From Oenanthe sinensis (Eukaryota; Streptophyta; Magnoliopsida; Apiales; Apiaceae): DNA of 64,000 bases. The stretch covers positions 20,095,631-20,159,630 of the forward strand of contig CM053802.1 of the NCBI GenBank assembly GCA_028671895.1, in the 5' to 3' direction. The notes beneath the pieces are model-generated. The model made no database searches, was not told where the DNA came from, and was given only the letters and a program-made list of their open reading frames with translations. Shown here piece by piece: positions 1-11,017 of this stretch. Both the position numbers and the translations under genes were made by a program. The stretch's first letter is position 1; each line of letters starts with the position of its first letter.

Positions 1-2
1 AG

Positions 3-752
3 TCTGATCCTCTGTGGACTACAACTCAAACTCTGACACTCAATGCCAGGCTTGGAAACAACAAGGGTGGTATTGGTGATACACATGCTAAGATCTACAG
101 AGGTGAAGCAAACATCTTCAGAGATCCTTATTCATTAAAAGATAAACCTGAAGAAGAGCTGTCTCAAGAACATCTTGACAAATTAATATCTGTTAACATA
201 GTGAAAGATAGTTTTGATGGAGCTCAAGCTAAGGAGAAGCTTCTGTATTTTCTAGAAGATGGGAGAGTTTTGAAGATTGCTGAAGAAAATCTGAAGGATA
301 AGGCATCTAAAGAACTTGAACATGTTCTATATCTGCTCAATGATGAAAATGAAGCAACTTCAAAGTGGAGAAAGATTCTTGAAAGAAAAATAGCTGAAAA
401 GAAGAAGAGTGAAAGATTGATGATGATAAAGTCTGAAGATTATGAGTTTGGGTATTTACTTGAAGATGGAACAAGAAGAGTTATGAGAAAGGGAGATGCA
501 AAGGTCAAGATGGTGTTAGGGATTCCTACACTAATTTTAAATCCTGATGGAATGAAGACCTGTTGCATTGTCTTAGATGAAAGGATGGAAAGGTCATCAA
601 TTTATGCTCTAAGGGCTGCAATATTTCAAATAGATGATTCTTCTGAAAACATGAAGGAATTGAAGGAGAAGCTTGTTGACTTACTGAAAAATGCTGAAGA
701 GAAGCTCCTAAGTCAATTTCTGAAAGAAGAATTATTTTACAGAAGAATCTAA
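3..752 (+). CDS. Extra 3' ORF of copia element 1, partial, unknown function
   Basis: The frame is open from the window edge to a TAA at 750-752, about 249 codons, so the true start is upstream; the only early alternative would be a GTG at 201, which is unlikely in a plant. The product is very rich in Lys and Glu, with long stretches of predicted coiled-coil character (Lys/Glu-rich helix around codons 85-145 and 200-245). It contains no motif of protease, integrase, RT or RNase H. It lies where some plant copia elements carry an additional, sometimes env-like or accessory, ORF between RNase H and the polypurine tract. No signal peptide or membrane segment is visible in the part present. The frame has no stops, unlike most transposon frames here, suggesting a young copy or selection on the protein. 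Function not recognised. Confidence 0.55.
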   Translation, partial: SDPLWTTTQTLTLNARLGNNKGGIGDTHAKIYRGEANIFRDPYSLKDKPEEELSQEHLDKLISVNIVKDSFDGAQAKEKLLYFLEDGRVLKIAEENLKDKASKELEHVLYLLNDENEATSKWRKILERKIAEKKKSERLMMIKSEDYEFGYLLEDGTRRVMRKGDAKVKMVLGIPTLILNPDGMKTCCIVLDERMERSSIYALRAAIFQIDDSSENMKELKEKLVDLLKNAEEKLLSQFLKEELFYRRI

Positions 753-840
753 GTCTAAAAAGGGTAAATAAACTCTGGTGCATTTGTCTTGTATTTCTGA
801 CATCATAAGTGAAATTTATGTTTTAATTCTTAAAGCATAA

Positions 841-852
841 ATTGGGGGAGAT
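841..852 (+). other. Polypurine tract of copia element 1
   Basis: ATTGGGGGAGAT directly precedes the TGTTAGG start of the 3' LTR, the expected position of the plus-strand primer for reverse transcription. Confidence 0.8.
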
Positions 853-1390
853 TGTTAGGAATGCAAACACTGGTGATTGTCAGAGATTACTAAACAGAGT
901 TTATGCTGACGTCATCAGCGTTTAAGGAAGCTGTCGGTCAGAGTTTACTCTACCAGAGAATACTCAATCAGAGTTTACTCTAACAGAGAATGCTCAAATC
1001 AGAGAATGACAAACCGACAGAGTTTAGCTCCAGAGTTTATCAGAAAAGGAAACAGACAAATCAGAGTCTGATTTGGATAGTAAGAAGGAATTCAAGTGCA
1101 AGTCAAATTACCTTATTAAATCTATTCTTATCATAATCTGTTTTGTAATTGTATTTGTAGCTGTGTCTATATAAACACAGAGATAGGTTATAATTAAATA
1201 TCGAATTCATAAAAGCAATATCTTGTAACCTAGCAGCTCTTAAGAACTTAATATCTTGAGAGAGTTTTGTATTCAAGTTCATTATTAATACAAAACAGTA
1301 TTCCATTCAATATACTTGTGTTCATAATCGATTTACAGGCACTATTACATTCAACCCCCTTCTGTAATAGATTGATTATTCTGGGAAACA
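853..1390 (+). repeat. 3' LTR of copia element 1 (538 bp)
   Basis: It begins TGTTAGGAAT and ends CTGGGAAACA, giving TG...CA ends. A TATA box (TATATAAAC, from 1168) lies in CTGTGTCTATATAAACACAG, placing the start of R near 1195-1200. U3 between about 885 and 1065 carries about ten variants of (T/A/C)CAGAGTTT or CAGAGAAT. The reverse complement of 19423-19940 aligns through its whole length, including the TATA region and the end ACCCCCTTCTRTAATAGAT. Confidence 0.9.
885..1065 (+). promoter_or_regulatory. U3 cluster of CAGAGTTT words upstream of the LTR TATA box
   Basis: About ten near-copies of CAGAGTTT/CAGAGAAT occur within 180 bases, ending roughly 100 bases before the TATA box at 1168. The same arrangement is found in the LTR at 19423-19940. 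Repeated U3 words of this kind often act as enhancer sites; that role is inferred. Confidence 0.6.
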
Positions 1391-2059
1391 TTCTTCGTCT
1401 CCCTTTAGAAAATCCATGGAATAGTCAATTCTTTTCTGTTCTTCCCACTTGCATTATGAATCTTCTTCTGACAACTCCTTTAAAGTCTAGGATACAGTTT
1501 CTTGATTCTCCCATCTTCTGTTGTTTCCCCTCAGGATCCGAAGATAAGATTTTCTTTTTCCAGTCTAAAATCTCCCCCTAAGGATACGAACCCCCTTTCT
1601 TCAAGGATCTTCCCTTAGAATCCTCCAATGGCCTCTTCCCTTAGAATCATGCGACTCCTTTAGGATATTAGCTTTTCCGAAGGTTATGAAGATAAGACTT
1701 TATTAACTTCTCCTTTTTCTTGTTATAACTATAACACTATAACTTCTCCCTGTTTATAAACTTGTTATAACTATAACTTTTTCTTACTATAACTTCTCCC
1801 CCTTAGTTGAGGAATCCTCCAAAGGCCCACTTTTCAATGGTTTGTCGTCCAAAGAAGGTTCTCGTCTGACGTTTGAACGGGAAAAAATATAGTAACTTTT
1901 CTTCCAGAAGTAGCAAGTAGCAAGGGTAAGTGTTTGGCTTATGGTTTCCCCACTTCTACTACGTTCTGTCGGTGTTTACACTTTAGCATAGAGCATTTTA
2001 AGTGTTTCTCTCTTTCTCTCCCTATCTCTCACTCAAGTGTATCTCTCCCTCACTTTCAC
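1391..2059. other. Pyrimidine-rich non-coding spacer
   Basis: No convincing coding frame is seen. The plus strand is C/T-rich, with repeated phrases such as TTATAACTATAAC and AACTTCTCC at 1725-1800 and TCTCTCTTTCTCTC-type runs at 2004-2080. It begins directly after the LTR end at 1390, so it may be the host or older-transposon target of copia element 1. Confidence 0.5.
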
Positions 2060-2516
2060 TTAAGTGTTTCTCTCTCTCACTTTCACTCTGCATTCCAAAT
2101 GTAGCCTTCTGTACCTGCAAGTGAAATCCGTCAATCCATACATATTCCCAACACCTGATTCATCAGAATGAACTGAATCACTATCAAGTGGAGAATTTGC
2201 CTCGTAGAGGTGTTCTTGATCTATCATGCATAAGCACTGTCTCACACCAGACTCAATAGCAATTGCTAAATCACTGTCTAGTGGAGCCTCACCTCTTTGA
2301 GATGGGTTATCCCAGGATTTTAAAATCTTTTTGGGAATCCTGCCTTGTTCTATCAAGGAGTTGCCTCACACCTTCTCCGTAAACGGGAGGTGGACATTCC
2401 TTTTCAGGATCTGGAAATGTTCCTTCCAGGAGGGGCGACGTAGTAGACAATGTAATGAATGGCAAATTAGAGTCTACGTTTCCCTCGTAACCCAATGACG
2501 GGTGTTTTGTTAACAT
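2060..2516 (-). other. Two overlapping minus-strand reading frames, unidentified
   Basis: Two minus-strand frames (2307-2516 and 2060-2356) follow one another with a frame change and overlap of about 50 bases, as if one older frame had been shifted. The second has an internal repeat: a phrase like PLDSD..I.SGVRQ recurs about 45 residues on as PLDSDSVHSDESGVGN. Composition is acidic and Ser/Pro-rich. No known domain is recognised. It could be a decayed transposon linker or gag segment. Low confidence that it is a gene. Confidence 0.25.
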
Positions 2517-4025
2517 GCCTATACCTCACACTGTGCACGTCTTGCAATGTGTCCCTAAAATATATCTGTTTAGGCTTACCATCAGCATGAATGCCAGTGG
2601 TGTGCTTGACTCATTACAAGATGCTCTGGCTGACGAGCGAATTTCAATGGACTCACCCAGTTGAGAGAATGATTCCAGAGACAGTTTTATTGCCTTTTCA
2701 GCTCTGCATCTTTTTGAGAAAATACAGATGAGCTTACAGATACCTCAGTTTATATACTTCTTTACTTCGCTGGAGGTAGAGCTGTGGGTGCACTTCCGAC
2801 TTCATCCTTATTTCTCCCTTATCAACCTCTAACAAACATATGTTCCTTATAACTCCAAGGGTTAATATATGGAAGTGGATGAAATGAGTGTTTGGTATTA
2901 AGGACTGGGTCAGAGATTGATGGGTTTTCAACCTCTTGGCCAGCTACTATAGCCACTGGGGGCTAAACAGATAAAATCAATTTAAATAAGATAAAAAGAT
3001 AATCACTTTAACATTCCAAAATATATTTTTCATCTCAATGAGAAAATAAAAATATAAAGAGGAATGGTAAAGGGATTGCATTAAAGCACTTTTAATAAAA
3101 GAGTTTTGTCAGATCGAAAAAAATTAATCATTTAAGAGCATGACACTAATAAAAAATTTCTTTAAGATACTTATCCCATAATAAAACGCGGGAGTATCAG
3201 AGAAAAATTCTATCACTATGAATTTCTTATAAGGCAAATTTCCCATAATAACATGCGGGAATTTACAACAAATAAGGAATTCAACTCTTCTACCAAATTG
3301 TATCTCAATAAAATGACTCTTTTCCATTAAACCTAAGCACTGTATGTTTTGAAAACAGTTTTGCAAAACATCCTTATCAGATAGAAGAGAATGATTTTCT
3401 GACTCATAATTCAATTATGATTTACATCATTTTCGTCTGCCTGATAATGTCCCCGACTTAAAATCAAAACATGACAATTGGGGTTGAATGTATGCTTAAC
3501 ATTACAGTACTAGGCCTTCAAAGCAACAATCACTGTTTTGGTACTATGAATCAATGTGAAACATACACTGAAACAAGTAGTTAAAAACAAATTATTTTAC
3601 AAGTGATTGGTACCTCGAAGTTAAAACACATTTTCAAAAGAGAGAAAAAGCTTTTAAAGATAAAACATTTAAAACAAGCTTTTGGGAGGGAATAAAGTTT
3701 CGATAGAATAGAAAGATTATCCTTAAGAAAAGTTTTTCAAAAGAGAAGTTTTGAAAAAGAATTCTTAAGTTTTCTTAACTTAAACTGATAGACAAATGAA
3801 TGTATCTTTGCATAAAATATTTTGAAAAAGAAATAGACAAAAATTTCTTTTAAATACATTCAGGATTGTAAACCAGTCAAAGAAAGAAAACTAAATATAT
3901 TGATACCAATTGTTTCTAAAAATAAAAACTAAGTAAATCCATTAGTATCAATATATCACAATTATTTTGTAATAAAATATTATTCTATTATCACAAAGTA
4001 ATAAAAGAAAATATTTATACTACTA

Positions 4026-4149
4026 ATAATTATGCTTCGAATTTATTTTAATTTATTTTAATTTATTTAAATCATGGAACAGATATTTCACTGAATTGTT
4101 ATATATCATCATGATTTAAATAAATCAAAATAAATTAAATACTTATGCT
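4026..4149. repeat. Hairpin repeat copy A
   Basis: Inverted arms at 4050-4076 and 4110-4136 are 27 bases each with one mismatch and enclose about 33 bases. The whole unit recurs at 4852-4969. AT-rich arms end in CATG at the loop side. Confidence 0.75.
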
Positions 4150-4851
4150 ATACTAAGTAATTGCCAATCACATCCATTTATAAAAACTATACATGGCAAT
4201 TATTCAGTAGAACAATAAGCATATCACAATTAATTGCACGCTGATACCAATTATTCGATATTTATCAATAATTTCAAGATGCAAGAAATTGTGCTTCTGT
4301 TATTTTATCAAATTAAAATTATGAAACTAATAACCATTGAATTGCTTCAATCCATAATTTCAATAAGATAAAATAAATTCGCTAAATACTAAAATATTCA
4401 TTAGATTGAATATTAGCATTTAACTTCCTACGCCATATCTAATAATTGTCACTTTGCACATTGTAAGCGTACTCATAACAATTACTAATTGATATACGTA
4501 AGCTCGAGGTTATAGTTGAAAAGAAATTCACAAGTCCTTTAAATAGGGAAAAAGTAATACTTGTGATTCTTTTTACAACCCCTCGCAATAAAATCAATTT
4601 TTAGAAATATTTTCTAAGTATATAAAACATTGAGAATTTTATACACAAAACTTAGAAAATACTTCATCTTTCAATATTAGTGAGTTTTAAAATATGCATT
4701 AATTATTTAGAACAGAAATTCTAAATACCGTCACTAATATCAAAAGCATCACAATTACTTGTAATAAAATATTTTAAGACTCTTAGAGCAAAATATCAAA
4801 GCAATTAAGCAAAATATCATTGACTAATTCTTATCTAATATTTAATATACA

Positions 4852-4969
4852 AATAATTATGCTTCTAATTTATTTTAATTTACTTAAATAATGGAACAGA
4901 TATTTCACTGAATTGTTATATATCATCATGATTTAAATAAATTAAAATAAATTAAATGCTTATGCTAAA
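4852..4969. repeat. Hairpin repeat copy B
   Basis: Near-identical to 4026-4149; arms are at 4867-4893 and 4927-4953. The loop GGAACAGATATTTCACTGAA is shared with copy A. The copy lies about 820 bases downstream in the same orientation. Confidence 0.75.
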
Positions 4970-5639
4970 TAATTTAACTATTACTTATGCATAATACATT
5001 GCAAGCAAGATAATTAAACTAATAGCAAAAAGCATGAGGTACTGGATTTCAAATAAATTCACAAGTCTTTGAATATTGAAAATTTAATACTTGTGAACTT
5101 ATTTAAGAATTCTTTGCATATGGGATTTCCAACAAATATGCATATAAGTAACATCCCAAATTTACTAACCAACTTAGATAAAATAAATTCACCAAGTTAT
5201 TTAGCAAACATCTGCAAGTTATTCGACTAAGGACGTTTCTCAAAAGAAATGATACCTGATGTCCATGCACTTGTTCCTTGAGTGGTGTGGAGAGATCAAC
5301 AGTGTTGCTGGAAATTGACAGCTTCTAGGAATAACTTTCCTGTCTTTCGTACAACCTGCATTATCTATATCTATATAGCCAATTAGGTTAAACCTATTAT
5401 CTTAAGGGTCCCAGATTCCAAGAATTGGTGATCCCCTAAGATGTCTAACAATTCATAACTTAGCTATAAGATAAGATTCTCTAATTTCCACTTGAAAACT
5501 TGCACATAGGCATATCGAGAATAAAATATATGGTCTTTATGCACTTGAATAAGTAATGAGCTTATCATACCTCTATAGCTTGTCACTTCAGTTCATATAC
5601 CTGATTTGCCCTGATCAAGCTTAGTGGTCTGTTGGAAAG

Positions 5640-5860
5640 TAGTCTTGGCAGGTCTAGAATCTTCCAAATTGCGCATCTTCAAAAGATCCTTGACTTCCTT
5701 TAATTGCCATCATTCTTTTGAATTAATTATAATCCAGAAAGAATTGCAACTCTTCCAACATGCTCATTTTGTACCTACTCTGCATTAACTTAGCAAAAAT
5801 ATATCTTGCAAAATTTTCGTTAGTAGACCCACACATAATATAATCATGGTATACTAGCAC
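5640..5860 (-). pseudogene. Copia reverse transcriptase remnant
   Basis: A minus-strand frame keeps the copia RT block after the catalytic motif: CGSTNENFARYIFAKLMQSR followed by YKMSMLEELQFFL. This corresponds to the family pattern GSTNEKLCKRFSKLMQS.YQMSMMGEL. The expected YVDD is replaced by YHDY, so the catalytic Asp pair is lost. Intact comparison is available in the window at about 12.9-13.02 kb (YVDDIIFGSTNEKL). It is a relic within copia element 3. Confidence 0.75.
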
Positions 5861-6849
5861 ATATATAACATTGTGTGTGCCTTGTATTCTAGAGAGATAT
5901 GTGTGTATAACTTACTCTACTGTAAAATCATATTAAAGTAATTAACAGTCAGAGTGTCATACCATGTCCTTGACGTTTTGCTTGAATCCCTATCTCCGTC
6001 ATAGAAGAGCTTGCGAAGAGAATGATATACAAATTCCAATGGATCTGCAACTTCAAAGTCCAGGAAATGATGTACATCAACTTCAACTTCTAGCTCACCA
6101 TTCAGGAGTGCACTTGCTCACATTCATCTAATAGATCTTCATGCTTGAATGCTCCACATGTGCTAGTTCCTAATCGTTGAGTCCCTGAAAATTGTTAGGT
6201 CCGCATTGATGAGTCCCAAAGGATCAAGTCTCGTCACTGGTGCTTACTGCTTGATCTTGAAAGTCCCGAAGATTCTGTTTCCATCATTGTCGATACCTTC
6301 TACTTTAAAGTCCTGTAGCAACCAGTTTGGCTTTGCCCCTCATAACAATGCCAATAGTCATCCAGTTACTGAGAACCCTTACTGTACCAATTTCAGCTTC
6401 AACTTTAGTGGTCTGGGTTCCAGCTTCAATGGTTTCTGCCTTCTAACTGATTGAGATCATTTTGCTTTGCAATCACTCAATCTGGATCAATCTGTGCTTT
6501 TCTAATATTCTTTGGGCTACCAATTGTTAATGATACTAATTGTTAGTTCTTGACAATTGCTCTTTCCCAAGAGTAACTATTTACTTTGCATAGCACTTCT
6601 AGCCTTTACACAAGAATCCGGATCAATAAGAACTAGACTCCAGGATTGAATTTGACTTCAAACCTTTTGTCTTGGCAGAAATGTTCTTAATGAAATCCTT
6701 TGATCTTCATTGTTGAGCATGACTAGTAGATCCATCTTTTATTTGCTCCCCCTGAGTTGCTGCTAGGATGTGTTGAAGATCCTTCACCTTCTACAGTGGA
6801 TTTCCACTAAGGATCTGAATCATCATCGTTGTCATTGATTCCTTCTGCA
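5861..6849 (-). pseudogene. Decayed copia linker between integrase and RT
   Basis: No continuous frame exists. A short acidic stretch on the minus strand (NSDTDVEAEVAEGINDNDDD, near 6810-6880) resembles the acidic linker between integrase and RT in copia polyproteins. The remainder shows no motif that I can assign. Confidence 0.4.
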
Positions 6850-7262
6850 ACCTCAGCTTCAACATCAGTATCTGAATTTGTCAATGATTCAAAATGGTCG
6901 TTCGATTGAATGCACTGGAGCTTGGTGTAGTTGGTCGTCACATTCAGACTTTTAATCACTTCTGAGTAGCCGAGGAGAATTGTTCCATGAGCCTTAACTT
7001 CTTGTCAAGATACTCAAATAAATCTTCATTAAAAATCAATTCCCTCCAAACACACGAAAGAGCTTCAGTGTTTACTTCTGGTTGGCCATTAACTCAAATG
7101 ATGTCTTTTCACGATCTTGTTGAATAAAGCAGCATGCTGTGTTAATTGCTTCAGCTTCAAAGTACCTTTTTCAGTGCAGACTTCACTTAGAACTTCACTC
7201 GCGAAATGCAGTTCCACTATCTGACTTCAAAGTTCTCACTGCTTACCAATTGTTTCCAACTT
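6850..7262 (-). pseudogene. Copia integrase remnant
   Basis: Three minus-strand frames together give the copia integrase order. One has VRTLKSDSGTAF, matching the catalytic-core phrase RSDNGTEF. A shifted frame continues ASEVLSEVCTEKGT. A third has EKTSFELMANQK and then YLDKKLRLMEQFS, and near it VKAHGTILLGYSEV, which corresponds to the conserved GIFLGYS motif. The segment usually containing PQQNGVAERKNR is missing, so there is an internal deletion as well as frameshifts. Non-functional. Confidence 0.75.
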
Positions 7263-9400
7263 GATCTTCCTTTTTGATCAATCACCATTGTGACATTTTG
7301 TCTATTGAATGCTTGAACATCACCAATTTGTAATTAGGGTTATCAATTTCAATCACCACTAAGCATATGACTTTCCTTCAATGTGATGTTTCCATTGACT
7401 TCTCTATGTGACATACTTCAAAATGTCCTTCTAGAAAGAATTCCATATGAAGCAGTCCTCTCACCAATTTCATCTTTATCAGAGAATCCATTGCCTTGCA
7501 GACTAACAAGTGTGAGAGCTTCATTTGCCATAGCTAACTCTTCATTGATAAAGCTTTACTGAAAAGTTCACTTCATTTTTGCATCTAAATTTCATGTCAG
7601 CTACGAACAAACTTCCTCACTCTTAGATGAGCGAGCTTCCAACCTTCTTGCTTGAGATCAAACACTTCTCCAGAAAACCCTTGACGAAGAATTCCCTAGT
7701 GCCCTATAAAAAGTGCTTAACTCCTTCAACAAGAAAAATGCTTCCACTGATGACAGTTCTTAAAACATAATAGCCATATCCCTTGTACATCCTTTGCTGT
7801 CATCTCCAAAGGTTACCGTCGGGGAGGCCTTCTTAACCAACTATGATAGAAGAGCTTTAATCTTGATCATGTGCCTTGAACAATAAATGTCATGAAGTCA
7901 CATAACTTTAGCCTTTCATTACATACTCTGCAATCACAAATGATTAAGCTTCTTGGTACTCAACTTCAATTGAGTCCAGATGGGTTAGAGATATTATCAA
8001 AGGTAACAACAGCTTCAACCTTAATATGCATAAACTAATCTTTGACTGATCACTTCTCATACTCTGCAGCCTTGACAAAGTGGTCTTTAGGCTATGAGAC
8101 TAGTGATTTCAACCTTACTTAAGGTGAACTAGCAGTCTTTACCCTACTGTGATTCTTACACATGTTTTGTCTAAAATTATGCAAGTCCTAAGATATGCAT
8201 TTTCAAATTTAACTAAACAAGCATGGAAATAAGAACACATGGTAAATATTCAGCTTCACTGCATAAAAAGCACATGGATAGAAGAACTAACAAATTAATT
8301 AATAATTCTGTCTAATCCATTCTGTCGTTGTCTAACGTTTTTAACTATCTCTAATTACCTAAGTCAGTTTTAGATATAGCTTCGAATCTACATGACTTAC
8401 TGACTACTTAGATAATTCTACCATCTTTTAACCAATTATCCCTAACAAGCAATACATGAACTGATATAGCATTTAAGTACAATTATGTGAGTAAAAGCAA
8501 ATCATATGAAAATAAGCACATAAACAATTAACAAGTCATTTGCTATTAAGAACAAATAAAATCTGATCTATGACCTGTTTGTCTATTAGCAATTTTCACA
8601 ACATTAGCAGAGGTATTAAATCATATCAGATTTAACTCAAGTTTCAGCAAATGTTTGGGAATACACTTAACCGTCTAGAACACCCTATCTAATTCTAGAT
8701 ATTCATTTTACTGCATATAAAATCAAGTATAAAATGTACTAATTAAACTCATGAATTCTAGCATGCAATCTTATTCTTAGCAATCAATTGAGCATTTAAG
8801 ACCTAAGATGCTAACATCCTATCATGAATATAATACATTTCAAAACTTAATAAACATGCAGTTCTGAATTAGATAAATGTATACTAGTTAGAATGTATAC
8901 CTGTGAAGTGCTTATTGATTCATCTTCAGTGTTGGTCATTGATGCCAGATATCCATTTGGTGCATCACTGTTAGAATCATCCTTGCATTTAACTTCACCA
9001 ACAAATGCTCTCCCTTGCTGCATCCTCACTAATGCTTGAGATTCATACTTCAACCCAACATAGTGTCTTCATCTTTTGCTTGCTCCTTTTCTGATCTTGT
9101 AGGTGCTATACTTCATCTTGAGTAAAAGTGTTTTGTTCTGACCTCAGCTGTACCTTCCATGATGACCTCTATTTCTAGGTTTGTTGAACGAACGTATCGA
9201 AAGCTATTTTCTCCTTATTAGCAACTGAAAAGTCCATTCCCTTTTTAGGCTCAGACCGATGTGGTACAATCACATCTCCTTCCATATGCTCAGGAACAAC
9301 AACCATCGGAACAAATTCATTCTCAAAACCCATCCTTCATTGTGATCTCGGTCGAACACTGGAATCTTGAATTGATTTTAAGGTGCCATCTTAATATAGA
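7263..9400 (-). other. Decayed interior of copia element 3, no intact gene
   Basis: Lies between the integrase remnant and the leader. 7330-7800 has loose minus-strand matches to the gag-pre-integrase region. 8160-8840 is AT-rich and featureless. A short open frame at 8847-9053 (68 codons) has no recognised motif. gag itself cannot be identified. Confidence 0.35.
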
Positions 9401-9537
9401 TTTAGTGTAGAGATAATAAACTTTTCTTATTACTTGAGTAGTAATTAAAAGAAAATTGAATTATCTCCAAATAAATCAAAGTTCCAAAACTGGTCACCAA
9501 AAATAATTCTAAGTACCCGACACTAGGCTATGTAGAA

Positions 9538-9662
9538 AATCTATGTCGATCTCGATGTCAGTCTTGATCTACATCTTGATGTCGATCTCGATGTCGACAG
9601 ATCGAGATTTACCTTAGCATATTTTAAGCCATTTTCGCAAGTCGATCTCGATCTCGATCCAC
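9538..9662 (-). repeat. CTCGAT-type repeats in the leader of copia element 3
   Basis: Between the primer site and the coding region, GTCGATCTCGATGTC-type words occur about five times, with one inverted copy (AGATCGAGATTT near 9600). The same word is amplified in the U3 of the adjoining LTR at 10676-10860. Confidence 0.65.
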
Positions 9663-10187
9663 GAAACTTTTGCCTGCGTCAAAATTTCACCAAGTCCAAA
9701 TTCTCAAGTAGATATTCTTAAGTCGAACTTTTGTCCTTGGTCGAAATTTGCTGCCTGTCACTTTCACACTTTTTGACTTTTGTGTCTTTTCTCACCTAAC
9801 AACCACGTGCTAGGTACAGAGTCTTCTGATAATTACTTTTTGTGCAGTGAGTATGTCCAATCAAAAGCCAATAACACCTTTTTCACTTTATGTCTTTAGA
9901 AAAGGTAATCAAAAAGTTGTTGGGTTTATCTTCTTTACAAGAACAGCGATGAACACGTGAAGAACACCATAAACCAAAGTACCCAGAATTATTCACAACA
10001 ATTATCTAAAATACATCCAAGCTAAATAATCACACCTGGAGTATTTAAATAATTTTAAGATGAGTTTTCACAGTTTAATTAATTTAAGTACACTTTTCAA
10101 GAAAATCTTAAAAAGTCGATCTGGATTTGAAAACTCCCTAATCTTCTACCAAACACAAGGATCTATGTTTTGTATGTCAAACATTAA

Positions 10188-10201
10188 GCTCTGATACCAA
10201 T
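10188..10201 (-). other. Primer-binding site of copia element 3
   Basis: The minus strand reads ATTGGTATCAGAGC directly after the LTR end ACCTAACA, complementary to the 3' end of initiator methionine tRNA as in most plant copia elements. Confidence 0.85.
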
Positions 10202-10506
10202 TGTTAGGTCCAAATGTGTTGTAGAGGGGGGGGGTGAATACAACTTTTTACGATTTAAGGAATATGAGAAGCAATGAGAAGCAATAAATATTATGTAATA
10301 AATCAACACAGAATTTCAAAAATATATCTTTATATTCATTGAAGGATTTGCTACAACATTCATTACAATAGTACAACAGAAGTAAAGAGAGAGGAGTAAA
10401 TGATATTAAGCTCTGTGAATATACTCCCTCTCTATTACAAGTGTTTTTCTCAATATTGCTTTACATTGCATTCAATGCTCTCTGTTGAAATGTTACACAA
10501 GTACTT

Positions 10507-10515
10507 CTATTTATA
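10507..10515 (-). promoter_or_regulatory. LTR TATA box
   Basis: Minus strand GTATAAATAG inside the LTR, about 160 bases downstream of the CTCGAT repeat block. Transcription would run leftward into the element. Confidence 0.6.
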
Positions 10516-10675
10516 CTACTTTGTAATCTATGACTTGTAGACTTGATCTTGTCCTTTTTGTGTACGTGGCCCAATCAGGACTCGTTAACAAAAAGTACTT
10601 TCCCAACCACTCTGGATCAACCGTTCACAATAAGCCACTTGTCCCTTGAACATTAAATGCTACATATCGACCTGC

Positions 10676-10860
10676 ATCTCGATCTCGGCCTGGACCCATC
10701 TCGATCTCGATCTGTGTAAATCTCGATCTCGATCTATGAGAATCTCGATCTCGATCTGTGAGAATCTCGATCTCGATCTCGATCTGCCGTGGATCGACAT
10801 TTGCCTTGCAATGTTTTACCTTTAATAATCAATCTCGATCCGTATCTCGATCTGCTGTGG
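10676..10860 (-). repeat. U3 minisatellite of CTCGAT words (about 22-bp period)
   Basis: Plus strand TCTCGATCTCGATCTGTG(T/A)(A/G)AA-type units recur four times at about 22-base spacing from 10707. A second phrase, CTGC(C/T)GTGGATCGACATTTGC, occurs twice (near 10790 and 10851). The position is upstream of the TATA box, in U3. Confidence 0.75.
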
Positions 10861-11017
10861 ATCGACATTTGCCTTGGCAAATATGCACTCATCGAATGTT
10901 GACTTTCTTTAGTGACTAATTGTGGATTAACCTTTATGAGCAAGTTTCCCTAGCTTCTTCAATATTCTTCAACAAGCTCTTGAACATGGATCTCTACTAC
11001 TGACATAAACTTGCTAT

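Larger units (their letters stand above)
1..1390 (+). mobile_element. 3' part of Ty1/copia element 1 (extra ORF, PPT, 3' LTR)
   Basis: The left window edge cuts this element; only the region downstream of RNase H remains. In order it shows a long open frame, a purine-rich tract (841-852) and an LTR (853-1390) that starts TGTTAGG and ends AACA. The LTR matches the reverse complement of 19423-19940, so this is the same copia family as the minus-strand element at 11.65-19.94 kb. The first 60 bases also resemble the segment downstream of RNase H in that element (shared words around CTCTGACA.TCAATGC). The 5' part and the target-site duplication are outside the window. Confidence 0.85.
2960..5210. 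repeat. AT-rich region made of short inverted repeats, partly duplicated
   Basis: This 2.2 kb stretch has no coding frame. It contains many short inverted repeats, for example AATTCACAAGT...ACTTGTGAATT-type pairs at 4527-4567 and 5057-5100, ATTGCCA...TGGCAAT at 4160-4201, and TAGTGAG...CACTAAT at 4678-4738. Parts of 3950-4620 recur in diverged form at 4745-5130. Sequences like TGATACCAAT(T) at 3902 and 4231 resemble copia primer-binding sites but have no recognisable LTR beside them. Origin unknown. Confidence 0.5.

Noticed and set aside
3902..4245. TGATACCAAT words resembling copia primer sites
   Set aside because: No LTR end or gag is found beside them, and similar words arise easily in this AT-rich sequence.
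2960..5210. CRISPR-like array
   Set aside because: The repeats are irregular inverted repeats without spacers, in plant nuclear DNA.
6206..6454. Plus-strand open frame of 82 codons
   Set aside because: Lies antisense to the decayed copia linker region; no domain and no supporting context.
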